NCBI GenBank assembly: GCA_030549775.1
Contig: CM060181.1
Span: 1,116,001 to 1,180,000 of the forward strand
Direction: 5' to 3'
DNA length: 64,000 bases
Source: Tamarix chinensis
Lineage: Eukaryota > Streptophyta > Magnoliopsida > Caryophyllales > Tamaricaceae
The first letter of the stretch is position 1. Each line of letters starts with the position of its first letter. Of this stretch, positions 1-10,899 are shown piece after piece. The notes under the pieces are model-generated. The model made no database searches, was not told where the DNA came from, and was given only the letters and a program-made list of their open reading frames with translations. The position numbers were made by a program, and so were the translations under genes.

Positions 1-850
1 TTGCTACATCCATGGGGGGTGTATTAACAGCATGTACAACAACTAAGGAGGGGGAAATGACACTCCCTATCATTATTAAGCATGCAATAAGGGAAGGTGC
101 TGGTGGTGGGTTGGACTGGCATGAAGGCTGGGCATTTAGAGGTTGTGCAACATAAGGTGGTGGGGTGTCTAGTGTAGATTTTTAATGCAGATGAGGAGGG
201 TTTGATGGGGCAATAGTGTATGATGTATTATGTATTATGCCGACAAATAGGGCGCGAAGGAAGGAGAAGAAGAGTGTGTTTGGGGGTTGTGGTGCTTGAC
301 AAAAATGGAGGGAGGGAGGGAGTTAGGCAAGGTAATTAAATGATGCAAGGAGAGAGAGAGATAGGGAATGGGTGTATATAGAGAGGTTGTGTGAATGGGA
401 AAAGTGGTAGAAGTGAGGTAGAGGTTGGTGTTTAAGCGTGATTAGGGAAGATGTTTGACTAAAAGCTAAGTAAGGGGATTTGGTTGGGGGAGGAGAAAAT
501 CACACAGGGAAAAGGAAGAATAAGAAGGAAGCATGGGAGGAGAAAAAAAAAAGAGAATGAGAAAAAGGAGAAAAAGAAATTAGGTTTTAGGGTTAAGATT
601 AGAATTATGTAAAAATTTTAAATTAAAGAATTTGTGATTGATTAGAATAGAAATCATCCAAGGTTAGGTTTAGGTTAAAATATCAATGACCCAAAATAAA
701 GATTATAATTATGTTTTGATTTTAGGATTAAAGAATTAGGGTAAGGTAAAAATATTAATTTTTTTGATATTAGGATTATATTAAGATATTAATTACTCGG
801 GATTATTATAAGATAAAATTTAAGATATAACAATTTAGAGAGTAGAAATA
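1..850 (-). repeat. Possible diverged LTR fragment, purine-rich on the plus strand
   Basis: Positions 1-600 are purine-rich on the plus strand, with GGAGGG runs near 305-325 and A/G tracts at 480-580. Positions 560-850 read on the minus strand as loosely repeated CCTAATC / CCTAAACC-type words followed by a pyrimidine tract. The same order, AT-rich CCTAA words then a TTTCTCC-type tract, occurs at the start of the LTR-like block at 58633. I infer a related, truncated LTR in minus orientation. No coding frame is credible here. The assignment rests on layout rather than close identity. Confidence 0.3.
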
Positions 851-1289
851 GGTGGAAAGTTACAATGATTTTTAGTTACTTAGACAATAGAAATAGGTAG
901 AAAAAATAGTTAGATTTTTTTTTTGTAGCTAATTTAAGGAGTTGATTTTTGTGGGAGAAAAAAGGGAAATACATGTAATATATTTGTATTATCTAACAAT
1001 TATTAGGATCTAGAAATAAAAAAGTGGGAGCATATTTGCTAAAGTTTGTGTGTGTAAATATATATAGTAATTATTAACTTTTTAAGCCCTCACTATAAAG
1101 AGGCCTAGTGTGGCTGCATTATTCACATGCCTTTATATATATATATACATACACATAGGAAAATTATATGATACATTTTATTGTATTGTGCGAGTTGACA
1201 CACTTAGTTGGGAATGCGGCGTGGAGGGATGATAAAGAAATTTTTTTATAAAGCTAAGCCTAAAATATCAATATAATAAGAAAATAATT
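851..1289. other. AT-rich intergenic stretch, nothing recognised
   Basis: This stretch is AT-rich with short TA runs (about 1130-1150). No open frame, RNA gene or transposon end could be supported. Confidence 0.5.
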
Positions 1290-2070
1290 ACTTTTTTAAT
1301 CATAATAATCACTTATGAGGACAAGATAATCACTTGCATAGGTAAAAAATCACTTGCACTACATGTAGTACACACTCATTTTTTTCCCGAGTAATCACTT
1401 AGGGAATACAATGTGAAGTTCTGGTTAATGAAAAAGTCATTTATAATGCAAAGTCGAAGTGATTAAAACATAAATCACATAATCAATTTTGTTGTTAGAA
1501 TAATTGCTTTTAGGAATGAGATACTCACTTGTCACTTGCACAAATTAGATACTCACTAGCATTGCACATATAACATAAGCACTTTTTCTTTACTAAGATA
1601 ATCATCCATTTTTTTTATGGAGAAAATCTTGCTAGATGCACTAACTTTATATAATACACTCGGGGTGTATCATGCACAGTTGGGAGTACAAAAAATATAT
1701 ATTATTAATGAAAAAATCTTTTATAATATGGAATATGGAAAACCAACCCTCAAAACACATAATCACTTGTTTTGACAAGATAATTACTTGTACGGATGAG
1801 ATAATTATCAATGCTACACATAGTGCATAATCACTTTTTTGGCTAGGATAATCACTTTGGAAATAGTGCACAAAGTTAAATTAACAAAAAAGTCATTTAT
1901 ATGTTTCTAAAAAATGTAGTTATAATATGGAGTCCAGGTAACCAAAACATAAAGCATAGTAATACTTGTGCATACAAAATAATTAATTATGTGAACAAAA
2001 TAATCACTTACACTAATGAGATAAATGTTAAACATAGCACATAATTTCTTGCTTGGCTAGGATAATAACC
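1290..2070. repeat. Degenerate tandem array, unit about 220 bp, about 3.5 copies
   Basis: The words GATAATCACTT / TAATCACTTGCAC recur throughout. Longer blocks recur in the same order: 'aatcacttg', then 'tacacatagtgcataatcactt', then 'ggctaggataatca', then 'aaaaagtcatttata', then 'aaaacataa(at)cacataatc'. They start near 1300, 1520 and 1760, with a partial copy after 1960. The copies are diverged by substitutions and small indels. No protein is encoded; the short open frame on the minus strand at 1647-1871 lies inside the array. It could be an old satellite-like array or the subterminal region of a DNA transposon. Confidence 0.55.
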
Positions 2071-2473
2071 AAATATTTTTAGTATCTCACATATGGTACA
2101 CATACCTTTCATCATTATGACGTTAGAAGTTTGATTCTTGAAATCATTCAAGCACAATACATTATATTTGAATTAGTTGAGTCTGCAACCAACATTTATA
2201 ATTAATTTACTACTATTTGGTTAGATTATGATCAATGCCTATTTGCTATAAGTTATATCATTTAATCACTTTCATTTTAATAGATATAGAGGTAGTTATA
2301 TATTCTATTGGTTACCAAAAACATAGCAAAAGATGGTAACTACAATGGTTTCATACTACCCGAAACTATATGGTTACAGTTTTTGAAGGAGTTTAAGAAA
2401 GATAAAAGAATGTATCTAGGTTTTGAAGTACATGTAATGCGGAGGAGGTCATTTCATTGATTCTTATGTAATA
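2071..2473. other. AT-rich intergenic, nothing recognised
   Basis: No coding potential or repeat structure was recognised in this stretch. Confidence 0.5.
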
Positions 2474-2706
2474 CTCCCTCCGTATGAAAAAGAAGTCATT
2501 ATTACAATTTGTACAATTTTTAATAAAATAATAAAAGTAATCTTAAAATTACACTTACACCATTTATTAAAAAATAACAAATCATTTAATACATATATAA
2601 TTATAAAAAAAAGTGAGGGTAAAAATAAAAATTAAGCTTTCTAAAATGACTTTTCTTTTTATATAAAAATTTAATGATAGAATAACTTTTTTTTATAGGA
2701 AATGAG
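2474..2706. mobile_element. Stowaway-like MITE (Tc1/mariner type, non-autonomous)
   Basis: The left end reads TA then CTCCCTCCGTATGAAAAAGA, the canonical Stowaway terminus. The right end, near 2681-2706, reads as a degenerate inverted copy (AATAACTTTTTTTTATAGG then AAATGAG) followed by TA. The element is 233 bp with a TA target duplication at 2472-2473 and 2707-2708, which is the normal size and target of Stowaway. The interior is AT-rich and non-coding. The left end is much better preserved than the right. Stowaway elements are mobilised in trans by mariner-like transposases; none is visible in the window. Confidence 0.8.
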
Positions 2707-2708
2707 TA

Positions 2709-3764
2709 CAATTTTGTCTCAGCTCTTTCCAAAAACACATTCTTTATAAATACTATAAATACTATTTGTTTTTGGAAAAAATGTGTATTCATACTTGTAT
2801 ATTCTTATCCATTAAAATGTGTGATTGTTTAGTGGAAAATGTGTCTTTGTTATTAAACATGTGTTGCATACATAAAATGATGTGTAATTCTATGATGGGA
2901 AAAAAATCTATAAAAATGTACATTCTTATTCCAAAATATATGTATCATGATATCAAAATACGTATTACGTAAGAATAGAATGTGTATTGTTAGGTAGGGG
3001 AATGTTTGTTGTACTAATGGAGAATTTTGGTATTGTAAAATGTATATTATATCTTGGATGATGGATGTATGAGAATATATACGGCAAGAAAACGTGCCCC
3101 GATAATTCTTAGACAATCACGTGCCCCATCTCCAGCTTGTGCTAACTACTTTTCCGAAGTGAAAGTGCTAGAAAAGATTAATAGTTTTTCATAGATCCAT
3201 CCCATCTTGCAACCAATTAAAAGAAACCGAAAGAAAGAGAAAGAAAAGAAGCTTTATCCAACTTGACTGAGTTTGGCAGTGTAATAGCTCGAGTCCAAAT
3301 TGAGTTATCCTAACATTGTTGGAATCCGGGTCATATAAAATTTGAGAATGACTTGGATATTAAAGGACAAAATTGGTGCAACCAGGCAACAGTACAGCGG
3401 GTCATTACGAGCCTAGCTAGTTATAGGCGACTGAGCAATGAGTATCATGTCAAACCATTGTAGTAGTAGTATGTCTCTACAATACACAATTTTTGTATCA
3501 AAATAGTTAACGAATACGATACTCAGTCATGACCGAAAGTTGTAGGCAGGTACAAAAATTTTAGCCAACAAGCTTATAATCAATGTACATTGGGAACAAG
3601 AAGTTGAATTATATAGTTGTCGGATAGAATCGTGTCGACTCATGAACTAATATTATCAATTTAAAATATATATATATATATGACTTGTGTACAGTGTATA
3701 TTAGCACTCGAATTAAAAGTGAGCCATAGACGAAAGGAGCTTTGATGCATAAGATTTTCAGTGC
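2709..3764. other. Intergenic, no gene recognised
   Basis: Positions 2760-3060 repeat the word AATGTGTATT / AATGTACATT loosely, as does 49470-49640. Positions 3100-3600 are less AT-rich but carry no open frame worth reporting. A short TA run lies at 3667-3681. Confidence 0.45.
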
Positions 3765-3880
3765 TTTTTTTTTATAGGTAGTAGTGTTTAGAAGTAAAAG
3801 ATATGGGCACAACGAAAAGAAAACAAATAAACCAAAAAGGCCTTATACGTGCCCTGACAACAAAAGCGATAGAAGAAACT

Positions 3881-4990
3881 CTATCTTAATAGGGCCTGAA
3901 CGTTGTGCACCACCTCCTTCGATCTGTATGGAAACTCCTTTCTTCCATATTTAATCCAAAATTCTATTCTTAATTTGATTAGCATAAGCATCCATCCCCT
4001 ACAAACGTCGATATTATTGAACAGTCTTCTATTTCTAAACTCCCAAATGGTGTCCATAATAGCAAAGAACGCGGCTCGCCAAATTTTCCCCCTCGGACCT
4101 TTACCAAAGGCTCCCAACCAGGTAAAAGCATTGTCCTCAATTGAATTGGGCATTACCTAGGAATATCTAATCCAATAGCAGATGTTATACCATATCTTCC
4201 CGCTCACCGAACATTGCAGGAAAAGGTGATTAGTCGATTCTTCTTCAATTCCACAGAATGGACAAAAGGCCTCAAGTAAGTCAATAATTTGTAACATGGC
4301 CAATCTTTCCTTTGTGTTGATCCTTTGTTGAACCGCGAACAAAGCTGTGAGTTTAAACCTCAGGGGTGCTAAGCTTCTCCACATTAAGCTGGCTGGATTG
4401 ATACTCGACTCATCCCCAAAGATAAGCTAGTAGTACCTCTGGCAGAAAGAGCTCACTGAGAAGACACCGGACTCATCATGAGTCCATACGATCGAGTCTT
4501 GTTTATTCATGCATGGACAAACCTACTGAAGCGTTAGCTGGAGTTGCTCCACTTGGGCCTCTTCCCTCCTGATCAGTTGTCTCTTCCACACAAAACTCCA
4601 TTCCCAATAAGATCCATCCCACTTGCCCATCCCTACCACCTTCTAATCTTGATGCTTTGCTACACTGTATAATATAGGGAAAAGGGACTTGAAAGGGCCT
4701 TTCCCGAACCAATCATCATGCCCAAAACTAATAGTTTTCCCATCCCCAAGCATATACTTCAAGCTCGATCTCAGGTTCGGAAGGTCCCTCCCTATTCGGC
4801 CAATATCTATCCACGGGGACCACCTTGTTCTTGTTGTTGGAATTTCTAGTGACCCCAGCCGATCTCTCAAATAGATTGAAGAAACAATTTTCTTCCATGA
4901 AGCTGCCTCCATTGTAAAGAATCTCCACCACCATTTGAAGAGTAACGTGTTGTTTCTTACCACAATATCCCCCACTCCTAGGCCACCTAA
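3881..4990 (-). pseudogene. LINE C-terminal region with zinc-finger domain (zf-RVT)
   Basis: The frame at 4975-4643 reads G-x-x-V-R-N-N-T-L-L-F-K-W-W-W-R-F, then SWKKIVSSIY and GDGKTISFGHDDW, the standard post-RT region of plant LINEs. The frame 4384-4157 carries FCPFCGIEEESTNHLFLQC, the Cys-Cys-His-Cys core of zf-RVT, then KIWYNICYW. The frame 4153-3881 carries W-x-x-F-R-N-R-R-L-F, the W...RN..iF tail. The three pieces lie in different frames, separated by frameshifts. No RNase H domain follows. Confidence 0.82.
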
Positions 4991-5014
4991 TGATTTAAGT
5001 CTTTGAATGATACT

Positions 5015-6690
5015 CTATTTGACCAAAGGTAGCTTCTTTCTATCTCCATCACCGCTCCATAAAAAATTCCTCTGAATCCTGATGATTTCCTTCATGACCC
5101 CGTTTGGAATTCTAAACAAACTCATAAAATACAATGGTAGACTGTTCAGAACACTTTTAATCAGGACAAGTCTTCCTGCTCTTAATAGGACCCTATCCTT
5201 CCACCCATACACCTCTGCTTTATCTTATCGATCACTGGTTTCCAAGTTTATCTTCTTTCTGCGTTAGCCCCCAACGGTAGGCCAAGATAAGTGATAGGTA
5301 AACATCCCTCCTCGCAAGCCATTATCTCAACAGCTTCCTTATGAAAAATCCCATCCACTCCCAGGCCGATTAGAACTGATTTGCTATAATTGACCTGCAG
5401 GCCCGATAGAAGATAAAAACAATCGATCAAGCTTCTCCAGTTCCTCCCATTTGCAGCTGATGCCCCACAAAAAATCATTGTATCATCTGCAAACTGGAGG
5501 TGGGTAACTTCCAAGTTGTTCCTCCCTATTTTAATTCCCTGTAGAAGCCCTTGATCCACTCCTCGCCTGATGAGTTGGTTGAAAGCCTCAACTGCTAACA
5601 CAAAGATGAAAGGTGAAATAGGGTCGCCTTGTCTCAGCCCCCTACCCATCTTGACGGGTGCTTAGGTGGAACCATTAATAAGAATCGAAATATTTACGGT
5701 CGAAATACTTTCTTTAACCCAACCTCTAAATCTGCGTCCAAAGCCCATAATATCCAAAATGTTATCAACAAAGTCCCATCTAATAATATCATAGGCCTTC
5801 TGAAAGTCTAGCTTGATCATGCCTCCCTTCGATCGTTTATGTCTTCTAGCCCACCGAACGATCTCGTTGGCAACCAAGGCCCCGTCCAGAATGCTCCTCC
5901 CCTCAATAAAAGCTGATTGGGAATCGCTCACTAGCTTGACCACCACCTGTTTCAATCGATGGGCTAGGATCTTCTCAATCACCTTGTAAATACAACTAAT
6001 TAGACTAATTGGTCTAAATTGTCTAACCTCCTTGGCATCCGCCACTTTGGGAATTAAAATGATCAATGTGGTATAGAGGGCGGGCGAAAGCTGGCCTGTG
6101 CGGAAGAAATCCATAACAGAGTTGGTGAAGTCCTCTCCAATAGTCCCCCACATTTTCCTAATAAACCCGAAATGATATCTGTCATAGCCTGGCGCTTTCG
6201 AGGGATCACAAGACCACACTGCTACCCGAACGTCCTCCCTTCTAGGGACCATTTCCAATTCTAGACTTTTCTCCCTCGAGAGCCGACGGAATCCATCGGC
6301 AAAAAACCTAATAACCTGGAGATCTGCGTGCTTGTACATCTCCTTGATTTCTCGTGGCTTTACTATTATTTCACCCTTTTCTACTATTCTATTAATAGTA
6401 GCCTTCTTTTTTCTTACCATGGCTACAGTATGGAAGTACCTTGTGTTTCTATCACGATCTTCAAAATCTCTAACCCTAGCCACCTGCTTCCAGTAGGTTT
6501 CTTTCCTTTTGTGCCATTTCCAAAGCTGAGTCATCAAAGCCGATCTTCTTGCAATGTCAATTTCACTACAGAAGCCATCTTTGACAACGGCATCTACCTT
6601 GGCCAATTCCTGTTCCATAGTGCCTATCTTCAAATCCATATCCCCAAAAACCTCTCTATTCCAAATCCTCAACATACCCTTCATCTATTT
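5015..6690 (-). pseudogene. LINE reverse transcriptase domain (RVT_1), interrupted by one stop
   Basis: The first open block (6684-5662, 340 aa) carries the pre-RT region (W-x-Q-V-A-R-x-R-D-F-E-D-R-D-R-N-T-R-Y-F-H), then SxxPSKAPGYDxY, LIPKV, FRPISLIS and SAFIEGRSILDGALVANE. KLDFQKAYD holds the first catalytic aspartate. A single TAA at 5664-5662 follows, and the same frame continues with GLRQGDPISPFIF and LQFADDTMIF (second block 5649-5248), whose FADD is the intact catalytic motif. A further segment at 5212-5015 carries GRLVLIKSVLNSLPLYFMS. One stop in the fingers/palm region thus separates two well-kept halves. The GYDRYHFGFIRK segment differs slightly from the usual PGPDGF. Confidence 0.88.
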
Positions 6691-7029
6691 CAGTCTGTAC
6701 TGACAAGACCTCCTTACTAGCTTTGCCCAGCAATTGGAGACAAAACCCCGAAACTGTGGATGAGAGAGCCACATGTCCCAAGTCCTGAAAGGTTTTGACC
6801 CAAACTCATTTGTCCTCAACCTTTGGCAAATAGGGTTGTGGTCTGAAAGCGATCAGCCCAACCCCACATAAGAGAGCCCTGGAAACATAGTCAACCAGGA
6901 GGGGCTGACAAAGAATCTATCTAGAAGGCTTGCAGAACCCGCCTTGTGCCACGAGAACATCAAATTAAATGGATTCAAGTCGATAAGGCCCAGTTTTCGA
7001 TCCACTCATTAAAATATCGAACACTACTT

Positions 7030-7492
7030 TGATCCACCCAGCCTCACTACCTTTCATTCTGGCTTCTGACCTCATTAAAGTCCCCCATAACTAATAATGG
7101 AACGTTGCACAGGTGACACATTTCCCAAAGCTCGTCCCATAGATTCCTCATCTCTCTTGGATCGAAGTGTCCATAGACCAAGAGGATCCCGCAATCGAAC
7201 TAGAAAGGGCCCAAACCTCCTTCTAGAAAGATCCACCTATTGCCGCTCGTATACCATCGTAGTGTGAAAACCTGAGAGTCCCATCCAATGATTAATCCTC
7301 TGCTCCTACCAAGAGCCGCCGAATCCCTCCATTCAATCGACCCATTCCTCCAAACCCTATTCTTCCATGAATCCAGTAGGTAGCTGTGCTTGGTTTCAAC
7401 AAGACCACAAATCCAAGGTCTCTCTCTGGGGATCAAGCGCTGGATGCTCGAAACTTTACCTAGTGCATAGATCCCCTTACATTCCAACTAAT
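7030..7492 (-). pseudogene. LINE endonuclease domain (EEP family), broken
   Basis: The domain starts with ISWNVRG (minus strand, 7472-7489), the N-terminal motif of LINE endonucleases. The frame then shifts by one base and continues as GxYALGKVSSIQ... ...GLVETKHS, where the E is the expected metal-binding glutamate. After an in-frame stop at 7202-7200 it continues as ILLVYGHFDPREM... and reaches MGDFNEVRSQNER, the GDFN catalytic motif, followed directly by another stop. So the order of catalytic motifs is kept, but at least one frameshift and two stops interrupt it. This enzyme nicks target DNA for target-primed reverse transcription. Confidence 0.8.
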
Positions 7493-7559
7493 GATTATCA
7501 TAAACAGTGGCGCTTTCTCCCCTATCTCCAATAAGGCCTCCTATAACTGCCTTCTTCGG

Positions 7560-8200
7560 TTCTTTCTCTAACTCCTCCTCAACCCTGCTAGTTTTTCTAT
7601 ACACTTTCCTTCCTCACCTGAAGAAAGCCCAATTTGCTTTCCAAATTGCCAAGTCTGTCTCGCTTTGCTTAGCTCTTCCTCTTCCATCCTTCTTTCTTCA
7701 ATTACCGAATCCACCCTTTCCTTCGTTGGCCTTGGACCATCGTGAAAACCAGACCCTCCCACCCCTTCAAACCTGGGTGGTATGTCAAAAGAGCCGGTTA
7801 CCTCACCATCCTATGACCCGTCATTGATAACAATCAAATCCCCGTCTTTGCCACCCTCCCCCTCTCTCCGCCCCCTCCACTTTTGAATTAATCTTTTTTC
7901 TCCCTCTAAGTCATGATCCACACCTGCGAGTTTTGTTTTTGTTGAGTCTGCTTCCTCTTCCTCCCCATTCTCCACATATTCCTTAAACTCCACGCCGGAT
8001 CTCCCTTTAAAATTCTTGCCTACTACTTCATCCTCCAGCATCATTTTATTTAATCTTATCCCATTGTTTTCTCCCTCGTCCCCAACCACTATCCTGCTCA
8101 ATAATGGCTCGTCGATCCTTCTCTCCTTGTGTATCTCCCAACCAGACGATTCTTCCAAGTAGAGAAGTTGCCCCGACACCTAGTCAGCCATTTCGCTTTC
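7560..8200 (-). pseudogene. LINE upstream linker region (ORF1 tail / ORF2 leader)
   Basis: The open frames 8179-7811 and 7762-7568 on the minus strand are charged and E/K/R-rich. The second carries a W-x-F-G-K-x-I-G-L-S segment followed by E-rich residues and 'IEKL'. In plant LINEs this segment lies just before the endonuclease. The first frame (122 aa) has no recognisable domain. The two frames are not joined and the zinc knuckle of a full ORF1 protein is not present. Confidence 0.5.
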
Positions 8201-8280
8201 CTTTGTTGAAGTACTCCTATGCATCAAGGAGTGGATAAGGTCTACTTCCCCCCAGTCCATGCAGTTGTCTTGACCTAACT

Positions 8281-10540
8281 AGGGCCCCTATGTTTGTGGT
8301 TGTTAAAGTGGCCATGAAAGAAAGGCGGTCAACTCAAGAGTGTGGGAAAAGAAAAGATGGAGCTCAATAGTATGGTAATGTAATGTCCATCGGGCCGGCA
8401 TCACTCGCCTCGAATAAACACCTCAACTCAAATCTAATAAATAAAAACATGATAATTTATGTGTGCATATATTTATTCGGTATATATGATCCAAATTGGA
8501 TAGCTTTTGTTAGTAACAAAATAAAAGATGCAAGGGGCAAATTAGATGCTCCGCATGCACACACATCTAGTACTTCCAAGCAAAGGGCTACAAGTCGTCC
8601 GAAACATGGAAAGAATACCTAGAAAATGAAACAAGTAGTGAAATCTATAATTGACGAATCATCCATCACTCACGTTGTGCTGATCACAAGGGTGGTAGGC
8701 TAGACTTTCTTTGGAACTCGTCCAACAAACATGCCTTATGATAGAATTATTTTCCCTAACTTTTATGATGGGTTCAAAACAATCAATAACCATTTATAGT
8801 ATCTCGTACCAAAAACTCATCCAAACAAAACAAACATGGATCGAAGAACATGGACTAATAGTATACTCCTATATTAAGCACAATCCAGCCAAAAAAAAAG
8901 GTAGAGAGGAAGAAAAAAGAAGACAAAACAACACGCAACACCATACATCAAAGCAACATTTCATGTTAGAAGGTCTCCAAATATAGACATTTTTAGATAA
9001 CTTTGACCTACTATAAACCATCTTATAAAAAAATTATTAATATATTTTACACGTAATTCCTACAACTTTATAAATGATAATTTATCAAAAATTGGATTCA
9101 CTTAAAAAAATTTGGATAATTCATCTAAAAAATCTTAGATCAACACGACACCTAATTACCTACTACAAGAAGACGTTTAAACGAGCACAAGAGACACCGT
9201 CGAGGCAGATCCTCCACTATAAGGTGCTCACACACCATCCAAGCGCAACTTCAAAGGAGAACGAACCATTAAAATAAACGCACATACCCTGACACACACT
9301 AATACTATTCGAGCCTCCCTCAAGCATGCTTGCCAAAGAAGATCAGCGAACAAACTAGCTGTTTCATCTTCTTGTTCGTAAAATATTATTAATTTCAGTT
9401 ACCAAACTATTAGAGCGTAAAACGTATTTTCGTCATGTGTATCGAAATAATGGTCTTGTTCTTGCTATGTACGTACTCCATAAGAATTCAGGAGCTTAAT
9501 TGGCGTAGAGGAAAATTTTGATGGGGAGGTTCATGCAAAATGAGATGCGAAGATATGATTAGACGCGGCCTTGAGTGTGGCCCCACTTCATGTGTTCCAT
9601 CTCTATTTTCTCGGGTCAACACTCAACCGTCTCACGATCTTCTCACCCCACTAGCTTCTACGATGATTACACTTGTCATGCGGCACCAATCTCTTCATTC
9701 TTCATGACGTGATTTGTGATTGCAAGCTTGTTCACTTCTGCACAAAGTTCTTTCTTGCTGAAATAATTGCCAACAAGATGATACGTGTGGACTTAGAAAA
9801 GGACGAAATTACAGACGAGGTCTACATGACGGTCGAAGACTAAAATTTAGGTATAGTTTATTTTCAAGGACATGTGTATTTAGTTTTTTTTTTATTCTTC
9901 AAAAGGTTACATGTATATACGTTAACTATTCTTTCACATCCTTTTTACTGAATATATACAAACCCATATATCCCCCAACCCCTTCAATTTCCCTCACTTT
10001 CTTCCCCCCCCCCCTCTTTCTCATTTCCCCCCTTCAATTCCTATCGAATTTACTCTCTCTTCTCTTCCCACCTCAACTCTTCTTTTCCATCAATTCAATG
10101 TTAGAAATTAGATTTTGTTTAAAAGAAAGATTCAAATTAAAGTTAGTTTGTATATAAAATACTCATTAATTATTAATTTTTTTAATTAAAATTACTTATT
10201 TTTTATCTTACATTTCACGTGGAGGATTTTTATTGAAGTTAGCACTTTTTTAAGCATTCTTTTATGAACTTGGAGGATTGAAGGGGAGAATCAATCGTTG
10301 ATCCAAAAGGAAGAAGAACAACCAACATGTGACGCACCTGTTGTTGCACCTAGATAGCGAGTAAGGCACCTATAGGTAGCCTTTCCTAATGAGTGAATCA
10401 CTCTTTGCTTGTTCTATGTCGCCGATTACGATACTTGCAACTCCTTTTCCCTAACGTATGATCCACTAGCACCTTTACTTCCCTAATTGGTGGAATACCT
10501 AAACCAAGCCATAACCCATGAGTCAACCACCCATCCCAAC
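8281..10540. other. Intergenic, no gene recognised
   Basis: Several short open frames (for example 8383-8622, 8711-8986 and 9074-9277 on the plus strand) match nothing I recognise and show no codon structure. At 9159-9173 the sequence CTACTACAAGAAGAC resembles a CACTA-type terminus, but nothing near it supports an element end. A C/T-rich patch lies at 9960-10090. Confidence 0.4.
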
Positions 10541-10555
10541 CACCATTAGCATGAA

Positions 10556-10690
10556 CTCGTAAATCCTAAACCCTCAACCATAAATCTCAAACCTTAAACC
10601 CCGAATCACCTAACCCTCTAACAAACTAATCATAAACCCTAAACCCTTAATCATTTACACCAAACCCTCATCAATTAACCTAAAACCCTT
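10556..10690. repeat. Degenerate telomere-like tract (CCCTAAA orientation)
   Basis: The words CCCTAAA / AAACCCT recur with interruptions, for example AATCATAAACCCTAAACCCT. This is the complement of the plant telomere unit TTTAGGG, here far from perfect. It is shorter and more degenerate than the tract at 45455-46145. It may be a chance-enriched AT/C region or an old interstitial telomere repeat. Confidence 0.45.
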
Positions 10691-10899
10691 ATAATTTATT
10701 TTAGCATAATATTATATTATATTTTGATTTAGTATAATATAATATTTATTAATGATCTTCTTATTATAATTGGTAAATTGCTGGTTGAAGAAGTAGAGGT
10801 AAGGATATGAGACGTGTTACTTGTCTACAACTAGGGTAGGGAAGAGGACGATCACCTACTAGAGCATGAGCTGTTATGAATCATAGAAAAATGCCTCAT

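Larger units (their letters stand above)
3766..8280 (-). mobile_element. Decayed LINE (plant L1-type non-LTR retrotransposon)
   Basis: On the minus strand, from 8280 down to 3766, the order is a linker/ORF1-like tail, apurinic endonuclease, reverse transcriptase, a thumb/connection region and a zinc-finger (zf-RVT) domain. That is the usual layout of plant L1-type LINEs. The likely 3' end is the nine-T run at about 3765-3773, which reads as a poly(A) tail on the minus strand. The 5' end is uncertain: the ORF1 zinc-knuckle region is missing, so the copy is probably 5'-truncated near 8.2-8.3 kb. I could not find a target-site duplication. The reading frame is broken by several stops and frameshifts, so the copy is inactive. 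Confidence 0.85.

Noticed and set aside
7507..7827. 106-aa plus-strand frame
   Set aside because: It is the antisense shadow of the LINE linker region on the minus strand.
9159..9175. CTACTACAAGAAGAC as left terminus of the CACTA element
   Set aside because: The orientation fits, but no subterminal repeats follow and 1.7 kb of unrelated DNA lies before the transposase; not strong enough to set the boundary.
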